From Macrostomum hystrix (Eukaryota; Platyhelminthes; Macrostomidae): a stretch of 64,000 nucleotides of DNA. The notes under the pieces are model-generated. The model made no database searches. It was given only the letters and a program-made list of their open reading frames with translations, and was not told the origin of the DNA. Position numbers and translations under genes: made by a program. The stretch covers positions 5,074,001 to 5,138,000 of the forward strand of contig CATNEN010000007.1 of assembly GCA_950097015.1 (NCBI GenBank). Direction: 5' to 3'. Positions 35,601-45,613 of the stretch are shown here, piece after piece. The first letter of the stretch is position 1; every line of letters starts with the position of its first letter.

Positions 35601-37938
35601 CTCCCAACCCTCTGTACACTCTCTTTCCAGCCCTCTGTCCACTGTCTCCCAGCCCTCTGTCCACTCTCTCCAACCCTCTGTCCACTCTCTCCCAGCCCTC
35701 TGTCCACTCTCTCCAACCCTCTGTCCACTCTCTCCAACCCTCTGTCCACTCTCTCCAACCCTCTGTCCACTCTCTCCAACCCTCTGTCCACTCTCTCCCA
35801 ACCCTCTGTCCACTCTCTCCAACCCTCTGTCCACTCTCTCCAACCCTCTGTCCACTCTCTCCAACCCTCTGTCCACTCTCTCCAACCCTCTGTCCACTCT
35901 CTCCAACCCTCTGTCCACTCTCTCCAACCCTCTGTCCACTCTCTCCCAACCCTCTGTCCACTCTCTCTCCAACCCTCTGTCCACTCTCTCCCAACCCTCT
36001 GTCCACTCTCTCCCAACCCTCTGTCCACTCTCTTTCCAACCCTCTGTCCACTCTCTCCCAACCCTCTGTCCACTCTCTTTCCAACCCTCTGTCCACTCTC
36101 TCCCAACCCTCTGTCCACTCTCTTTCCAACCCTCTGTCCACTCTCTCCCAACCCTCTGTCCACTCTCTTTCCAACCCTCTGTCCACTCTCTCCCAACCCT
36201 CTGTCCACTCTCTTTCCAACCCTCTGTCCACTCTCTCCCAACCCTCTGTCCACTCTCTTTCCAACCCTCTGTCCACTCTCTCCCAACCCTCTGTCCACTC
36301 TCTCCCAGCCCTCTCTAAAAACTCTCAATTTTTTCTAATTCACTAAGCTCAAAAGCGTGACAATCCATTAGTGCAAGGGGTTTGTTTAGCGGCTTGGAAA
36401 TGCCCCTCAATCCCCTCCCATATCAGTGCTTCGAACGGCATTACTGTTTATTCAACCGTGAAAACTGAAATTGAGCAATCGCCTTGAGCATCATCGAGCA
36501 CACTTTTTTGCGGTTTTCTTCTAAAGAGAACATTCACTGTACAACAGAGAACTTTCTCATCTCTTCTTTCGATTATTCGTACCTCAATTGACCGATAGCT
36601 GTCTGCCCCGGCAACAAATTCTATTTGCTCGCCCAGCAGCAAAATAACGAGCCGCGTGGTTACTGATCGAGTCTCTACTATGGCGGGCCGAAACGAGGCT
36701 ACGGAGGTGGCGAGGATAATTGCATGAGAACCGGCTACGGAGCCCTTCGATCTCCTCCTTCTTTTAGGGGCATCGAGCCGCGTCCCTGCCGCAAACAAGT
36801 CTCTTTCTCGCCATCCTCTAATGGGAATTCCCTCTGCGGGTATCTGGACAAAATCCCAGCCTTATGGAATCTTCATTATTTTTCTGCCTTTTTCTAAAGT
36901 TTGTCCTCCCAACACTGCAGATACACTTTCTCAGTGGTTTTTTGTCCTTTTAATGATGGCCATCAAGTTGGGTTGCGTTTTCTTGGCTGATTAAATATTA
37001 ATTGGACTCCGGGTAGAGCTGTAACTAGGGCACAGAGACTCGCAGACAGCTGTCATTTCAGTTCTAGCCATTCTATTGATCAATCATGATCTTCAACCGT
37101 GACTTCAATTCTAACTGTAGACTTTTGTAGACTTTCGTTTGAAGGATTTCTACTTTTTGGGAACTTTTTACGGTGAATTTTCTCCCATTATGTTCTGTCA
37201 GAAAGGACAGGGTGAGATTAACAGACAGAGAGGGAGAGACAGGGTGAGATTAACAGACAGAGAGGGAGAGACAGGGTGAGATTAACAGACAGAGAGGGAG
37301 AGACAGGGTGAGATTAACAGACAGAGAGGGAGAGACAGGGTGAGATTAACAGACAGAGAGGGAGAGACAGGGTGAGATTAACAGACAGAGAGGGAGAGAC
37401 AGGGTGAGATTAACAGACAGAGAGGGAGAGACAGGGTGAGATTAACAGACAGAGAGAGAGAGACAGGGTGAGATTATCAGACATGGGAGTCAGGGTGAGA
37501 TTATCAGACAGGGGAGTCAGGCTGAGATTATCAGACAGGGGAGTCAGGGTGAGATTATTAGATAGAGGGAGTATCTCAGGGTGAGATTATCAGACATGGG
37601 AGTCAGGGTGAGATTATCAGACATGGGAGTCAGGCTGAGATTATCAGACAGGGGAGTCAGGGTCAGATTATTAGATAGAGGGAGTATCTCAGGATGAGAT
37701 TATTGAACAGGGAGAGTATCTCAAGCTGAGATTATCAATTGGAGCGGAGAACCCAATCGCGTACTCACCCCTCGGACACCCAGAGTCCCTGCAGTCCGGG
37801 TTTGGCCTGGGTCTCAGCCGAGACAGCCGACAAAGCCGCCAGTCCTTTGTCGCACTCGGCGCCGCCGCTGACTTCATCGGACTGAACTGCCAGAGGCTGC
37901 AGACAGACCGCGAGCCACAGGCAGTGCAGCAGCTGCAT
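26689..37938 (-). CDS. APCDD1: APCDD1-like secreted/membrane Wnt-pathway inhibitor
   Basis: Five minus-strand exons with consensus splice sites join in frame: 37938-37769, 30588-30360, 29234-28857, 28247-27756 and 27024-26689, giving 534 aa (human protein about 514). Exon 1 encodes a signal peptide (MQLLHCLWLAVCLQPLAVQS) and ends in WVSEG. Exon 2 continues CETRPGPEYVARRYQF. Exon 3 carries RLFLGDLATN and HRPSSFQEPL. Exon 4 starts the second APCDD1 repeat (GEWISTRCESRP, VTSTNGC). Exon 5 has RPTSFQAPLVRC and a C-terminal leucine-rich hydrophobic segment (about 514-534), a membrane or GPI-anchor signal. Two APCDD1 domains with conserved cysteines are thus complete. Known role: binds Wnt and LRP at the cell surface and dampens beta-catenin signalling. 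All four introns hold minisatellites; intron 1 is 7.2 kb and carries five. Confidence 0.95.
27043..27734. repeat. Minisatellite filling APCDD1 intron 4, 16 bp unit
   Basis: About 42 copies of CACTCTGCCATTCTGT, with a five-base insertion (catgt) in several copies. The array occupies almost the whole 731-bp intron (27025-27755), leaving about 20 bases at each end for the splice sites. Confidence 0.96.
28450..28805. repeat. Degenerate minisatellite in APCDD1 intron 3
   Basis: Diverged copies of TTTTTCAAATCGGTGCCA, about 18-22 bp apart. Heavily mutated compared with the other arrays, so an older or inactive array. It fills the second half of the 609-bp intron. Confidence 0.75.
29300..29575. repeat. 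Degenerate minisatellite in APCDD1 intron 2
   Basis: Diverged copies of TTTGGGATAATCTGAAGAT at spacings of about 18-27 bp. The rest of the intron (29576-30359) shows nothing else. Confidence 0.72.
30665..31392. repeat. Minisatellite in APCDD1 intron 1, about 33 bp unit
   Basis: About 22 copies with the core CCACCCCACTCCGTTCTACC followed by cttcagttctctc. It starts about 75 bases from exon 2 on the intron side. 31393-32790 is unique sequence with no gene seen. Confidence 0.93.
32795..33408. repeat. Polypyrimidine minisatellite in APCDD1 intron 1, 23 bp unit
   Basis: About 26 copies with the core CTCTCCCCTCGTCTCTCCAT. Open in three minus-strand frames only because the unit lacks stop codons. 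33409-34030 has nothing recognisable. Confidence 0.94.
34035..34472. repeat. Minisatellite in APCDD1 intron 1, 18 bp unit
   Basis: About 24 copies of TCTCCCTCACTGTCCA plus tc, alternating with ActC and TgtC variants. 34473-35230 contains only short open frames. Confidence 0.94.
35232..36318. repeat. Minisatellite in APCDD1 intron 1, 20-23 bp unit
   Basis: About 52 copies of CTCTGTCCACTCTCTCCAAC with length variants (one, two or three extra bases). The distal third (about 35960-36290) is a clean alternation of the CTCCCAAC and CTTTCCAAC forms, a 43-bp two-unit higher-order repeat. 36319-37200 has one 116-codon minus frame without a recognisable domain, which I do not call. Confidence 0.95.
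37206..37738. repeat. Minisatellite in APCDD1 intron 1, 32 bp unit then shorter units
   Basis: Eight nearly identical copies with the core GACAGGGTGAGATTAACAGA followed by cagagagggaga, then shorter diverged units (ATTATCAGACAGGGGAGTCA). It ends about 30 bases from the exon 1 donor of APCDD1. Confidence 0.94.
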
Positions 37939-38029
37939 GGCTCGATGCAGATAACTAGAACAGATTCTGAAGGTTTTTGTCGGTTAATATAATTCGCAAA
38001 GCAATTACTGTCCCCTGTCTTATCTCTCA

Positions 38030-38634
38030 GTTGTCTCATCTCTCCCCGTCTCATCTCTCCAAAGTCCCATAACCCCCAGTCTCATCTCCCCTGTCACATC
38101 TCCAGTCTCATCTCTCCCGTGTCTCATCTCTCCCCTGTCTCATCTCTCCCCTGTCTCATCTCTCCCCTGTCTCATCTCTCCAAAGTCTCATCTCCCCCAG
38201 TCTCATCTACCTTGTCTCATCTCTCCCCTGTCTCATCTCTCCCCTGTCTCATCTCTCCCCTGTCTCGTCTCTCCCCGTCTCATCTCTCACCTGTCTCATC
38301 TCTCCCCTGTCTCGTCTCTCCCCGTCTCATATCTCCCGTGTCTCATCTCTCCCCTGTCTCATCTCTCTCCTGTCTCATCTCTCCCCTGTCTCATCTCTCC
38401 CCTGTCTCATCTCTCCCCTGTCTCATCTCTCCCCTGTCTCGTCTCTCCCCGTCTCATCTCTCACCTGTCTCATCTCTCCCCTGTCTCGTCTCTCCCCGTC
38501 TCATCTCTCCCGTGTCTCATCTCTCCCCTGTCTCATCTCTCCCCTGTCTCATCTCTTCCCTGTTAATCCGGCACGCTGTCACCATGTGGATTCTCTCTGT
38601 AACTAGCGGTGCATAGAAGGTTACCTACCCCCTG
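38030..38634. mobile_element. Decayed hAT MITE right end with internal minisatellite
   Basis: A 16-bp unit array (TCTCATCTCTCCCCTG, about 38040-38560) is followed by a unique tail. That tail aligns with the right end of the intact hAT MITE at 41.4 kb: taatccggcacgctgtc against caatgcggcccgctgcc, and aaggttacctaccccctg against aagtttgccgacccctg. No left terminal repeat is visible on the APCDD1 side. I infer an older, truncated relative that carries the same class of array. It lies about 100 bases upstream of the APCDD1 start codon. Confidence 0.6.
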
Positions 38635-39045
38635 ATTTAGAACAAGAAAAATACTTTGGCAGTATTTTCAGTCTAGCAGGCATATTTAGTGTGCAACTTA
38701 CCTCGACCGTTAATTAGTTTTTTATTGAGTTTAGTTTTATGCCATGCAGTTTGCAGAGACACAGGGCGGGTCTCCCTGCTGAGCTTTTGTCACAGTCGCA
38801 TGAAACTGCCTTGCATATTCAAGCTATGCGACGAGGCTTAATTAATTTATAAGTTTGTCACAACGTCTTGCCAAATAGATAAGACACAATGGAGCACTTT
38901 AGGATAAATCTGATTGGCTACAGAAGACACTGGCCAATGCCTGCAGCAGCTGATGTTGATTGCAACTTCATTCAACTAGCATTCTTGCCAACGCTACTGT
39001 CCATCAGTAGCATGTTATGTCATGTACTCCCCTTACTCATTAAAC

Positions 39046-39662
39046 AGTAGATTTACTGTTTCATCTAATCGATTCGTTTTTAGATTTACTGTTTCATCTA
39101 ATCGATTAGTTTATAGATTTACTGTTTCAGCTAATCGATTAGTTTTTAGATTTACTGTTTCATCTAATCGATTAGTTTTTAGATTTACTGTTTCATCTAA
39201 TCGATTAGGTTATAGATTTACTGTTTCAGCTAATCGATTAGTTTTTAGATTTACTGTTTCAGCTAATCGATTAGGTTATAGATTTACTGTTTCAGCTAAT
39301 CGATTAGTTTTTAGATTTACTGTTTCAGCTAATCGATTAGTTTTTAGATTTACTGTTTCAGCTAATCGATTAGTTTATAGATTTACTGTTTCAGCTAATC
39401 GATTAGTTTATAGATTTACTGTTTCATCTAATCGATTAGTTTATAGATTTACTGTTTCAGTTTATCGATTAGTTTTTAGATTTACTGTTTCATCTAATCG
39501 ATTAGTTTTTAGATTTACTGTTACAGCTAATCGATTAGTTTATAGATTTACTGTTTCATCTAATCGATTAGTTTATAGATTTACTGTTACAGCTAATCGA
39601 TTAGTTTTTAGATTTACTGTTTCAGCTAATCGATTAGTTTTTAGATTTACTGTTTCAGTTTT
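39046..39662. repeat. Minisatellite of palindromic TAATCGATTA sites, 33 bp unit
   Basis: Eighteen units with the core GTTTCAGCTAATCGATTAGT followed by ttttagatttact. Sixteen contain the perfect palindrome TAATCGATTA. The flanks 38635-39045 and 39663-40200 contain no gene I can support. Confidence 0.95.
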
Positions 39663-40204
39663 TGTTATGGCTTGTATAGAATCAATAATCGATTTAAACG
39701 TTTATTTTATGTTGTAACTTTACGAACAACACTGCATTTGTGTGGTACTGACAAGTAGTGTGCTAAACATTTCTAAATTTAAATATTTTCAAATGGAAAA
39801 TTCCATTGAAGCGATTGCAAAAAGTGTGCACTTTTGCATGACAGAAAATGAAGGAAAATCATGGGAAAATTGTATTGTCTGTTTGAAACGTTTTTTATTT
39901 CCGTTCAAAATAAGTCCAGCTTATAGTGCACTTTGAAAACAGATAATATATTTTGCTCGCTTTCTTTGTTTGAAAAACTAAACTTCTAGCTGAGCAAGAA
40001 GCGATAGAAAAGAAATACAAAATATACTCTTTCACCTCAATTAAGATTGTCTACCAGCAATTCATGTCAGCACTGTCTTCGGTTCTGTCTGTAGTTGGTT
40101 TACGTTTGTCTGTTAAAGGTGTCTGTTTGTCTGTACTGTCTGTCTCTCTGTCTGTCAGTAAGAACAGTTAATAAATAATAATAATAATAACAATAATTGA
40201 TTAT

Positions 40205-40472
40205 ACCTGCCCCGATTGGGTCAGATGTGCCGTCGACAGCACAGCCGCAGCTATTGCGTGGCGCATCTGAAGGCTGCGTACAGCTGTTCAGTCCATGGAC
40301 TGGGGGACGCCACACCCACCCTCAATAACCCCAGCTAATGCTGGTAGCCATTTAACAGCTGGGTGAACTGAAGCAATGCAGGACACAAATTGTTTCAGTG
40401 GATTCGGGAATCGAACACCCGACCTTCAAGTCGTGAGTCTGGCGCCCTAGCCACTAGGCTACAACCTCTTGA
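40205..40472 (-). repeat. SINE-like element with tRNA-derived head
   Basis: On the minus strand an A box TAGCCTAGTGG (40461-40451) and a B box core GTTCGATTC (40416-40408) lie at normal tRNA spacing, followed by a non-tRNA body. Part of the body (40261-40310) recurs at 14.6 kb. This fits a pol III-derived SINE rather than a working tRNA gene, because no acceptor stem pairs with the downstream sequence. Ends are approximate. Confidence 0.6.
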
Positions 40473-40702
40473 CCTATAGTTATGAAACTATAATCACTGT
40501 TGGTGACAATGATAAATTCTTTTGATTTAATTTAACAGAAAAGCACATACAGATAGAAGTGTAAGAAGTTAATGCCGATTATAGTTGCATAGAGAAAAAA
40601 TAAATAGTTTTCCAGAATTTCCAGATTTTGCTGAGACAGCTCTAGCTGAGGATTTAATAAGGAACCAACGATTAAACATAGTTGTCGCATGTAAAATTGT
40701 TT

Positions 40703-40710
40703 CTCTAGAT
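40703..40710. repeat. Left target-site duplication of hAT MITE
   Basis: CTCTAGAT, repeated exactly at 41466-41473. Confidence 0.93.
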
Positions 40711-41465
40711 CAGGGGTCGGCAAACTCCGGCCCGCGGGCCAGATGCGGCCCTCGAAGCTCCCAAATCCGGCCCGTTGCCCATTCCGACACCTAAAGTATC
40801 CTGTTTAAACTTTCCCCTGTTTCATCTTTCCCCTGTCTCGTCTCTTCCGTGTCTCATCTCTCCTCAGTCTCATCTCTCCCGTGTCTCATCTCTCCCGTGT
40901 CTCATCTCTCCTCAGTCTCGTCTCTCCCGTGTCTCATCTCTCCTCAGTCTCGTCTCTCCCGTGTCTCATCTCTCCTCAGTCTCGTCTCTCCCGTGTCTCA
41001 TCTCTCCTATGTCTTATCTCTCCTCAGTCTCGTCTCTCCCGTGTCTCATCTCTCCTCAGTCTCGTCTCTCCCGTGTCTCGTCTCTCCTCAGTCTCGTCTC
41101 TTCCATGTCTCATCTCTCCTCAGTCTCGTCTCTCCCGTGTCTTATCTCTCCTCAGTCTCGTCTCTCCCGTGTCTCGTCTCTCCTCAGTCTCGTCTCTTCC
41201 ATGTCTTATCTCTCCTCAGTCTCGTCTCTCCCGTGTCTCGTCTCTCCTCAGTCTCGTCTCTTCCATGTCTCATCTCTCCTCAGTCTCGTCTCTCCCGTGT
41301 CTCATCTCTCCTCAGTCTCGTCTCTCCCGTGTCTTATCTCTCCTCAGTCTCGTCTCTGCCGTGCCTCATCTCTCCCCTATCTCATATTTCTACAGTCAAT
41401 GCGGCCCGCTGCCGTCTTTTAGGTTCTCTTTTTGGCCCACTAGCTAATAAGTTTGCCGACCCCTG
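40711..41465. mobile_element. Complete non-autonomous hAT transposon (MITE) with an internal minisatellite
   Basis: Perfect 16-bp terminal inverted repeats CAGGGGTCGGCAAACT and AGTTTGCCGACCCCTG flank 755 bp and are bordered by the 8-bp direct duplication CTCTAGAT, the hAT hallmark. The ends continue into GC-rich sequence (ccggcccgcgggccagatgc on the left, gcggcccgctgccg on the right). The interior, about 40815-41390, is an array of about 16- and 32-bp units (TCTCATCTCTCCTCAGTCTC and variants). There is no transposase, so movement would depend on an autonomous hAT element elsewhere. Confidence 0.94.
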
Positions 41466-41473
41466 CTCTAGAT
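41466..41473. repeat. Right target-site duplication of hAT MITE
   Basis: CTCTAGAT, identical to 40703-40710. Confidence 0.93.
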
Positions 41474-41609
41474 GCTACACCTAAAATCTATCATATCGGA
41501 TTGAGACTGCTCAAACCCACTGAACCCAATGTCCAGTTAACTTCTAGCCAAATGACTCAAATAAAGCGCAACCCACAATGTCTGTAGCCATGCGGAGTTA
41601 ACTGACTGC

Positions 41610-42153
41610 TCACTGACGGCTGGTCTTGCCGCTGACCTCATCATGAATGGACACCTTGCTGCTGGGCTGCAGCTGTTTGTGCTGAGGCTCCTTCGGTCTG
41701 GTCGACTCGTCGCCCTCGGGGCTGCGATCCTTGTCGTCGCACTCCTGCAGCAGACCGTCGCCGGAGGCCGCGGCTGCGTTGGCGGTGGCGGCTTCTCGAG
41801 CAGCTTCAGCCTCCTGGAAGCCTTCCACCACCAGGCTATTGAGGTGCGACTGAAGCGAATGCACGTCCTGACGGGCGGCCGTCAGCGAGGTGAGCGACTC
41901 GCGAATTTCGCACTGGATCAGGCTCTCCATTGCGCTCATCATCACCAGCTGCGGGTTGGGTGGCGTTGGGTGCCTGTCTGTCTGTCTGTCTGTCTGTCAA
42001 AACCATCAACCCCGCGCCCCCGCTAATGATATTCCAGCCCTAAGGCACCTGCACGCTGAACGGCAGATTGGCGATCCGCTGCTGAATCTCTCCATCAGAG
42101 TAGACCCTGATGGGGCGGGCGGCCACCTTCGACTGCTTCTTTCTTAGAGGCAT
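41610..42153 (-). CDS. Small unidentified protein, two exons
   Basis: Exon A runs 42153-42049 (35 codons, MPLRKKQSKVAARPIRVYSD...) and exon B 41948-41610, joined in phase 0 across a 100-bp intron (CAG|GTGCCT donor, acceptor preceded by ccgcag), giving 147 aa. The start codon sits directly behind an acceptor-like tcctcag. The N-terminus is basic; the middle (about residues 36-85, AMESLIQCEIRESLTSL to VVEGF) looks like an amphipathic helix or short coiled coil; the tail is Ala- then charged-rich. GC-rich codon use matches the neighbouring genes. I recognise no family. The donor is weak, so the model is moderately sure. A (GTCT)n tract at 41969-41998 lies in the intron. Confidence 0.5.
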
Positions 42154-42239
42154 CTGAGGATGTTTTCAAGTTGAGTTGGGTCACAATGTCACAAGCGATC
42201 AGCGGCACATTGGTTGTCATGGGACAGGCTGAGCTTCTT

Positions 42240-42738
42240 AGAGAGAGGGGAGAGAAATAACGAGATTAATAGACTGACGGGAGAGAGACAGGGCGAGATT
42301 CGTAGTCAGAGGGGAGAGAGGCAGGGTGGGATTATTAGTCAGAGGGGAGAGAGACAGGGTGGGATTATTAGTCAGAGGGGAGAGAGGCAGGGTGGGATTA
42401 TTAGTCAGAGGGGAGAGAGACAGGGTGGGATTATTAGTCAGAGGGGAGAGAGACAGGGTGAGATTCGTAGTCAGAGGGGAGAGAGACAGGGTGGGATTCG
42501 TTGTCAGAGGGGAGAGAGACAGGGTGGGATTATTAGTCAGAGGGGAGAGAGACAGGGTGGGAGTATTAGTCAGAGGAGAGAGAGACAGGGTGGGATTCGT
42601 TGTCAGAGGGGAGAGAGACAGGGTGGGATTCGTTGTCAGAGGGGAGAGAGACAGGGTGGGATTATTAGTCAGAGGGGAGAGAGACAGGGTGGGATTCCTT
42701 GTCAGAGGGGAGAGAGACAGGTGGGATTTTATAGTCGA
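42240..42738. repeat. Minisatellite array, 33 bp unit
   Basis: About 15 copies with the core GAGAGAGACAGGGTGGGATT followed by attagtcagagg, alternating with a cgttgtcagagg form. It begins about 85 bases upstream of the start codon of the small gene at 41.6-42.15 kb. 42739-43690 is unique sequence without a supported gene. Confidence 0.94.
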
Positions 42739-43696
42739 GGGAAAAAGCCTTAGCTAGATGGACAGTTTTGGCAGGACATTGCGGTAGTTTCTGTTGAGTT
42801 ACTTTTAAATGTGAGCCCAAAGCATTTGGTCAAGGACACCTGTGCCACCGAAAGTAATGGTTTTATAATCAGAAACTCAATCTACGAATATTTATTCAGT
42901 ATGGTACACACAAAATAGCGGTGCTAATCTTACCTTGCTGCAATGCTGTTTATTCTCAAACGAAAAAATTTCGGGTTAAAAAGTAAATCAGCAGCTTCTA
43001 AAAATGCTTCTGCAAGGCATTTTTAAATATTTCAGCTAAGCGATTCCATCACAATCAGTGCATTCGCAGCCTCATAGCTAGGCAGCCAATGAGGAGATGA
43101 CAGCACTTTCGCAAAAGTACATCGTTTCGCCTATCGTTTAGGATAGGCTATGATAGCTTCGATTGCTCTACAGCCAGCCGCCTGCGCATGTACCAGCGTG
43201 ACTATGAAAATCGGAACAGAAAACAATGCTGCGACTGCAATGGTACGGACGAAAATTCCCAATGGGAAGGGAATTTTTTGCGTCGCCCGATCGCTATTAT
43301 ATTGTTATCCAATCGTTGTCAGGAGAAACAATGCAGTAGGCGGGGGCTGGCGATGTATTTTCGGATTCCCCGAAATACAATGGGATAACAGTCTCCATTT
43401 AATTAAACAGTGATTTATCCAGTTCTATTTCATTCTTCCGTTCCGCAGCCTCTCATGCTACGCCGCAGAATTATTTTGATTGCTGTTGCATCGATCCTAT
43501 CAGATTTGCCGAGCAAATACAACCCAGTTTTATCCATAATAATTGAGTACGGCAACATGCATGCATGTTAAATAAAACATATTCGTTGCTGCTCTAAACT
43601 ACTAAAGAAAGCGTGGACTAAAATGTTCATTTATGCACGACAAAGACAAAGTCAGTGACGTCATCGAGAATTAAGGAATGCGTATTGATGCCAATA

Positions 43697-43721
43697 CTAG
43701 TAATAGTAGTAGTAGTAATAA

Positions 43722-43763
<42 letters not shown>

Positions 43764-43777
43764 AAGTAGAAGTAGTT

Positions 43778-43811
<34 letters not shown>

Positions 43812-43812
43812 A
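43697..43812. repeat. (AGT)n trinucleotide repeat
   Basis: About 38 AGT triplets with a few substitutions (aat, aga, tgt). Open frames across it are serine/asparagine runs of no coding value. Confidence 0.96.
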
Positions 43813-43944
43813 TTTTCGGCGCAGGTAGGTAACACTGATTGTATTCGCTTTTTATTTCATTCATTCATTATAACAAACGGCAGGATGATTTTATTATCGC
43901 AGACATAACATTTCATTTATGACATTAGGCAAAACAAACTTCAG

Positions 43945-44475
43945 ACTACTGTATAATGGGAAGGAAATGTATGTGTAAAGGGCCCTCATTGGCCAAACTA
44001 AATTGGCGTGCAAAATATTTTTTTATATTCTTTTATATGCTACGAATATCTATACATAAACGTTGTTTTGCTTTACTGAAATACACTGGGAATATTCATT
44101 AGGAATTTGGGTATAAATACAGAGGACTTTTCATACAGGGAGTTAACCGTTTGGTCTGCCATTAAATTGGAGCTTAAACAGTTCAGTCTCTTTGTGAGCA
44201 TACTCAAAAAGCCTTACTTATTTCTAAAGTAAGTGGAAGCCGTTAAAACCGATCCGGGGAAGCCCGAGTACAGACTGGCCAGAGAGCCTGAATTACCTGA
44301 CAAAAACTTGTCTGAATCACCTGAGAGCATTGTCTCCAGAACTAACTAGATTTAGTATCTAGAATACTACTGGCAGAAGGCCAGAAATATCGTGACAAAG
44401 AGCCACGCTACCCAAACTATTCGTAGTTTGTATCAGTCCACCCGAGCAGGGGTGTGGTATAATGTATATGTCACT
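43945..44475. other. TATA-containing block, possible solo LTR
   Basis: GGTATAAATACAG at about 44110 is a good TATA box in otherwise non-coding DNA, with LTR-like composition around it. I could not define terminal TG/CA ends or a target duplication, so this stays a weak suggestion. No other feature is seen in 43813-45005. Confidence 0.2.
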
Positions 44476-45005
44476 TTAAGTGACTGAAGGCAATAAATAA
44501 GGAATTTAGGCCAACCATTTGAATTACTAGGAAAGTGCAAATTAGAAGAAGCACTACAACATATGAATCACAAAAGTAGAATAGAAATTTATCGGCATTT
44601 GACAAACAGCCGGTTTAAGTTTTGATTGTTTGTACATTCCTCTGATCAAATTAATCGCGTTTAGAACATATATATATTCAATGCACCACTCTTTGGTGAA
44701 AACCTGGTGTTGTTTTATAAAGAAATTATGATGTTTTGTTTAAAAAAGGCCACCATGATGCACCGAAGCTAAGAATTTAAAGAAGCGAAAATCGCACACG
44801 ATCAGCAGTTTTATCCCACCACAGTAACGCTTTCTCTATAAGTTTTTTGTGTTTAGGTTAGCTAAAGAAACGGAATTATTTACTTTATATGTTTATGATT
44901 CTGTTTTGTGCTTTATGTTGCACTCTAGACCATAGGAGGGCTAAAGAAGGTAACAGTGTTGTTTTTAGTCTTGAGTTGTTTTATAAGTAATTCCATGACT
45001 GGGTG

Positions 45006-45013
45006 ATCTCATC
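45006..45013. repeat. Left target-site duplication of MULE transposon
   Basis: ATCTCATC, repeated exactly at 49580-49587. Confidence 0.9.
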
Positions 45014-45613
45014 GGATTCCAGTTCTTTCGTCTGCCGCCAGTTCGTCTGCTCAGTAGACGAAAAAGCAAACAAGTTCGTCTGCTGGCCATTCTATGGCAT
45101 ATACAAGTATAAGCCCTGCCATGTAGTTTGTGTGTGTGTATAGGGGTGTGTTTGTTGCAAGGAACACTGAATTCGAATAGAAGCATCTTCTATAGATGCT
45201 ATGAAGTCCTTGGTTTTGTTGGCACCAAAACCTCCGGGTTTCATGGAGTGTTGGGGTAGGGCTCACAGGAATCCCCAATTGAGACAAGAGCTGTTCTCAC
45301 TTACTTCTCTCATTTTCATATTAAAAATTTGTAGCAAATTTGCAGCATTACTTTTAGTAGAAAACGCAAGTTTTTTATTCTATTGTTTTACTAAATTGAA
45401 ATGCAATAAAATACTTGGTCAGAATAAAAATCGAATCACAGGAATCTCTAGAACTTAATCTGTCTCTTTGTCTAGAACCACTTTCTCTCCCCTTCTCTTT
45501 CCCCTTCTACACTCCCTTTCTCTCCCTACCTGTAAAGTGATGACTAAGCAAGTTATTGTAGAGCTCGTCTACTTAGTCCTATTTTTTTCTACGCCAATAT
45601 CAGTTTTCACTAA

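Noticed and set aside
35030-36346. Open frames over 360 codons on both strands
   Set aside because: Repeat artefact inside APCDD1 intron 1.
36448-36798. 116-codon minus-strand frame in APCDD1 intron 1
   Set aside because: No domain, no conserved motif; could be chance.
40400-40472. Functional tRNA gene
   Set aside because: A and B boxes are present, but no paired acceptor stem could be found and a non-tRNA body follows, so it is better explained as a SINE head.
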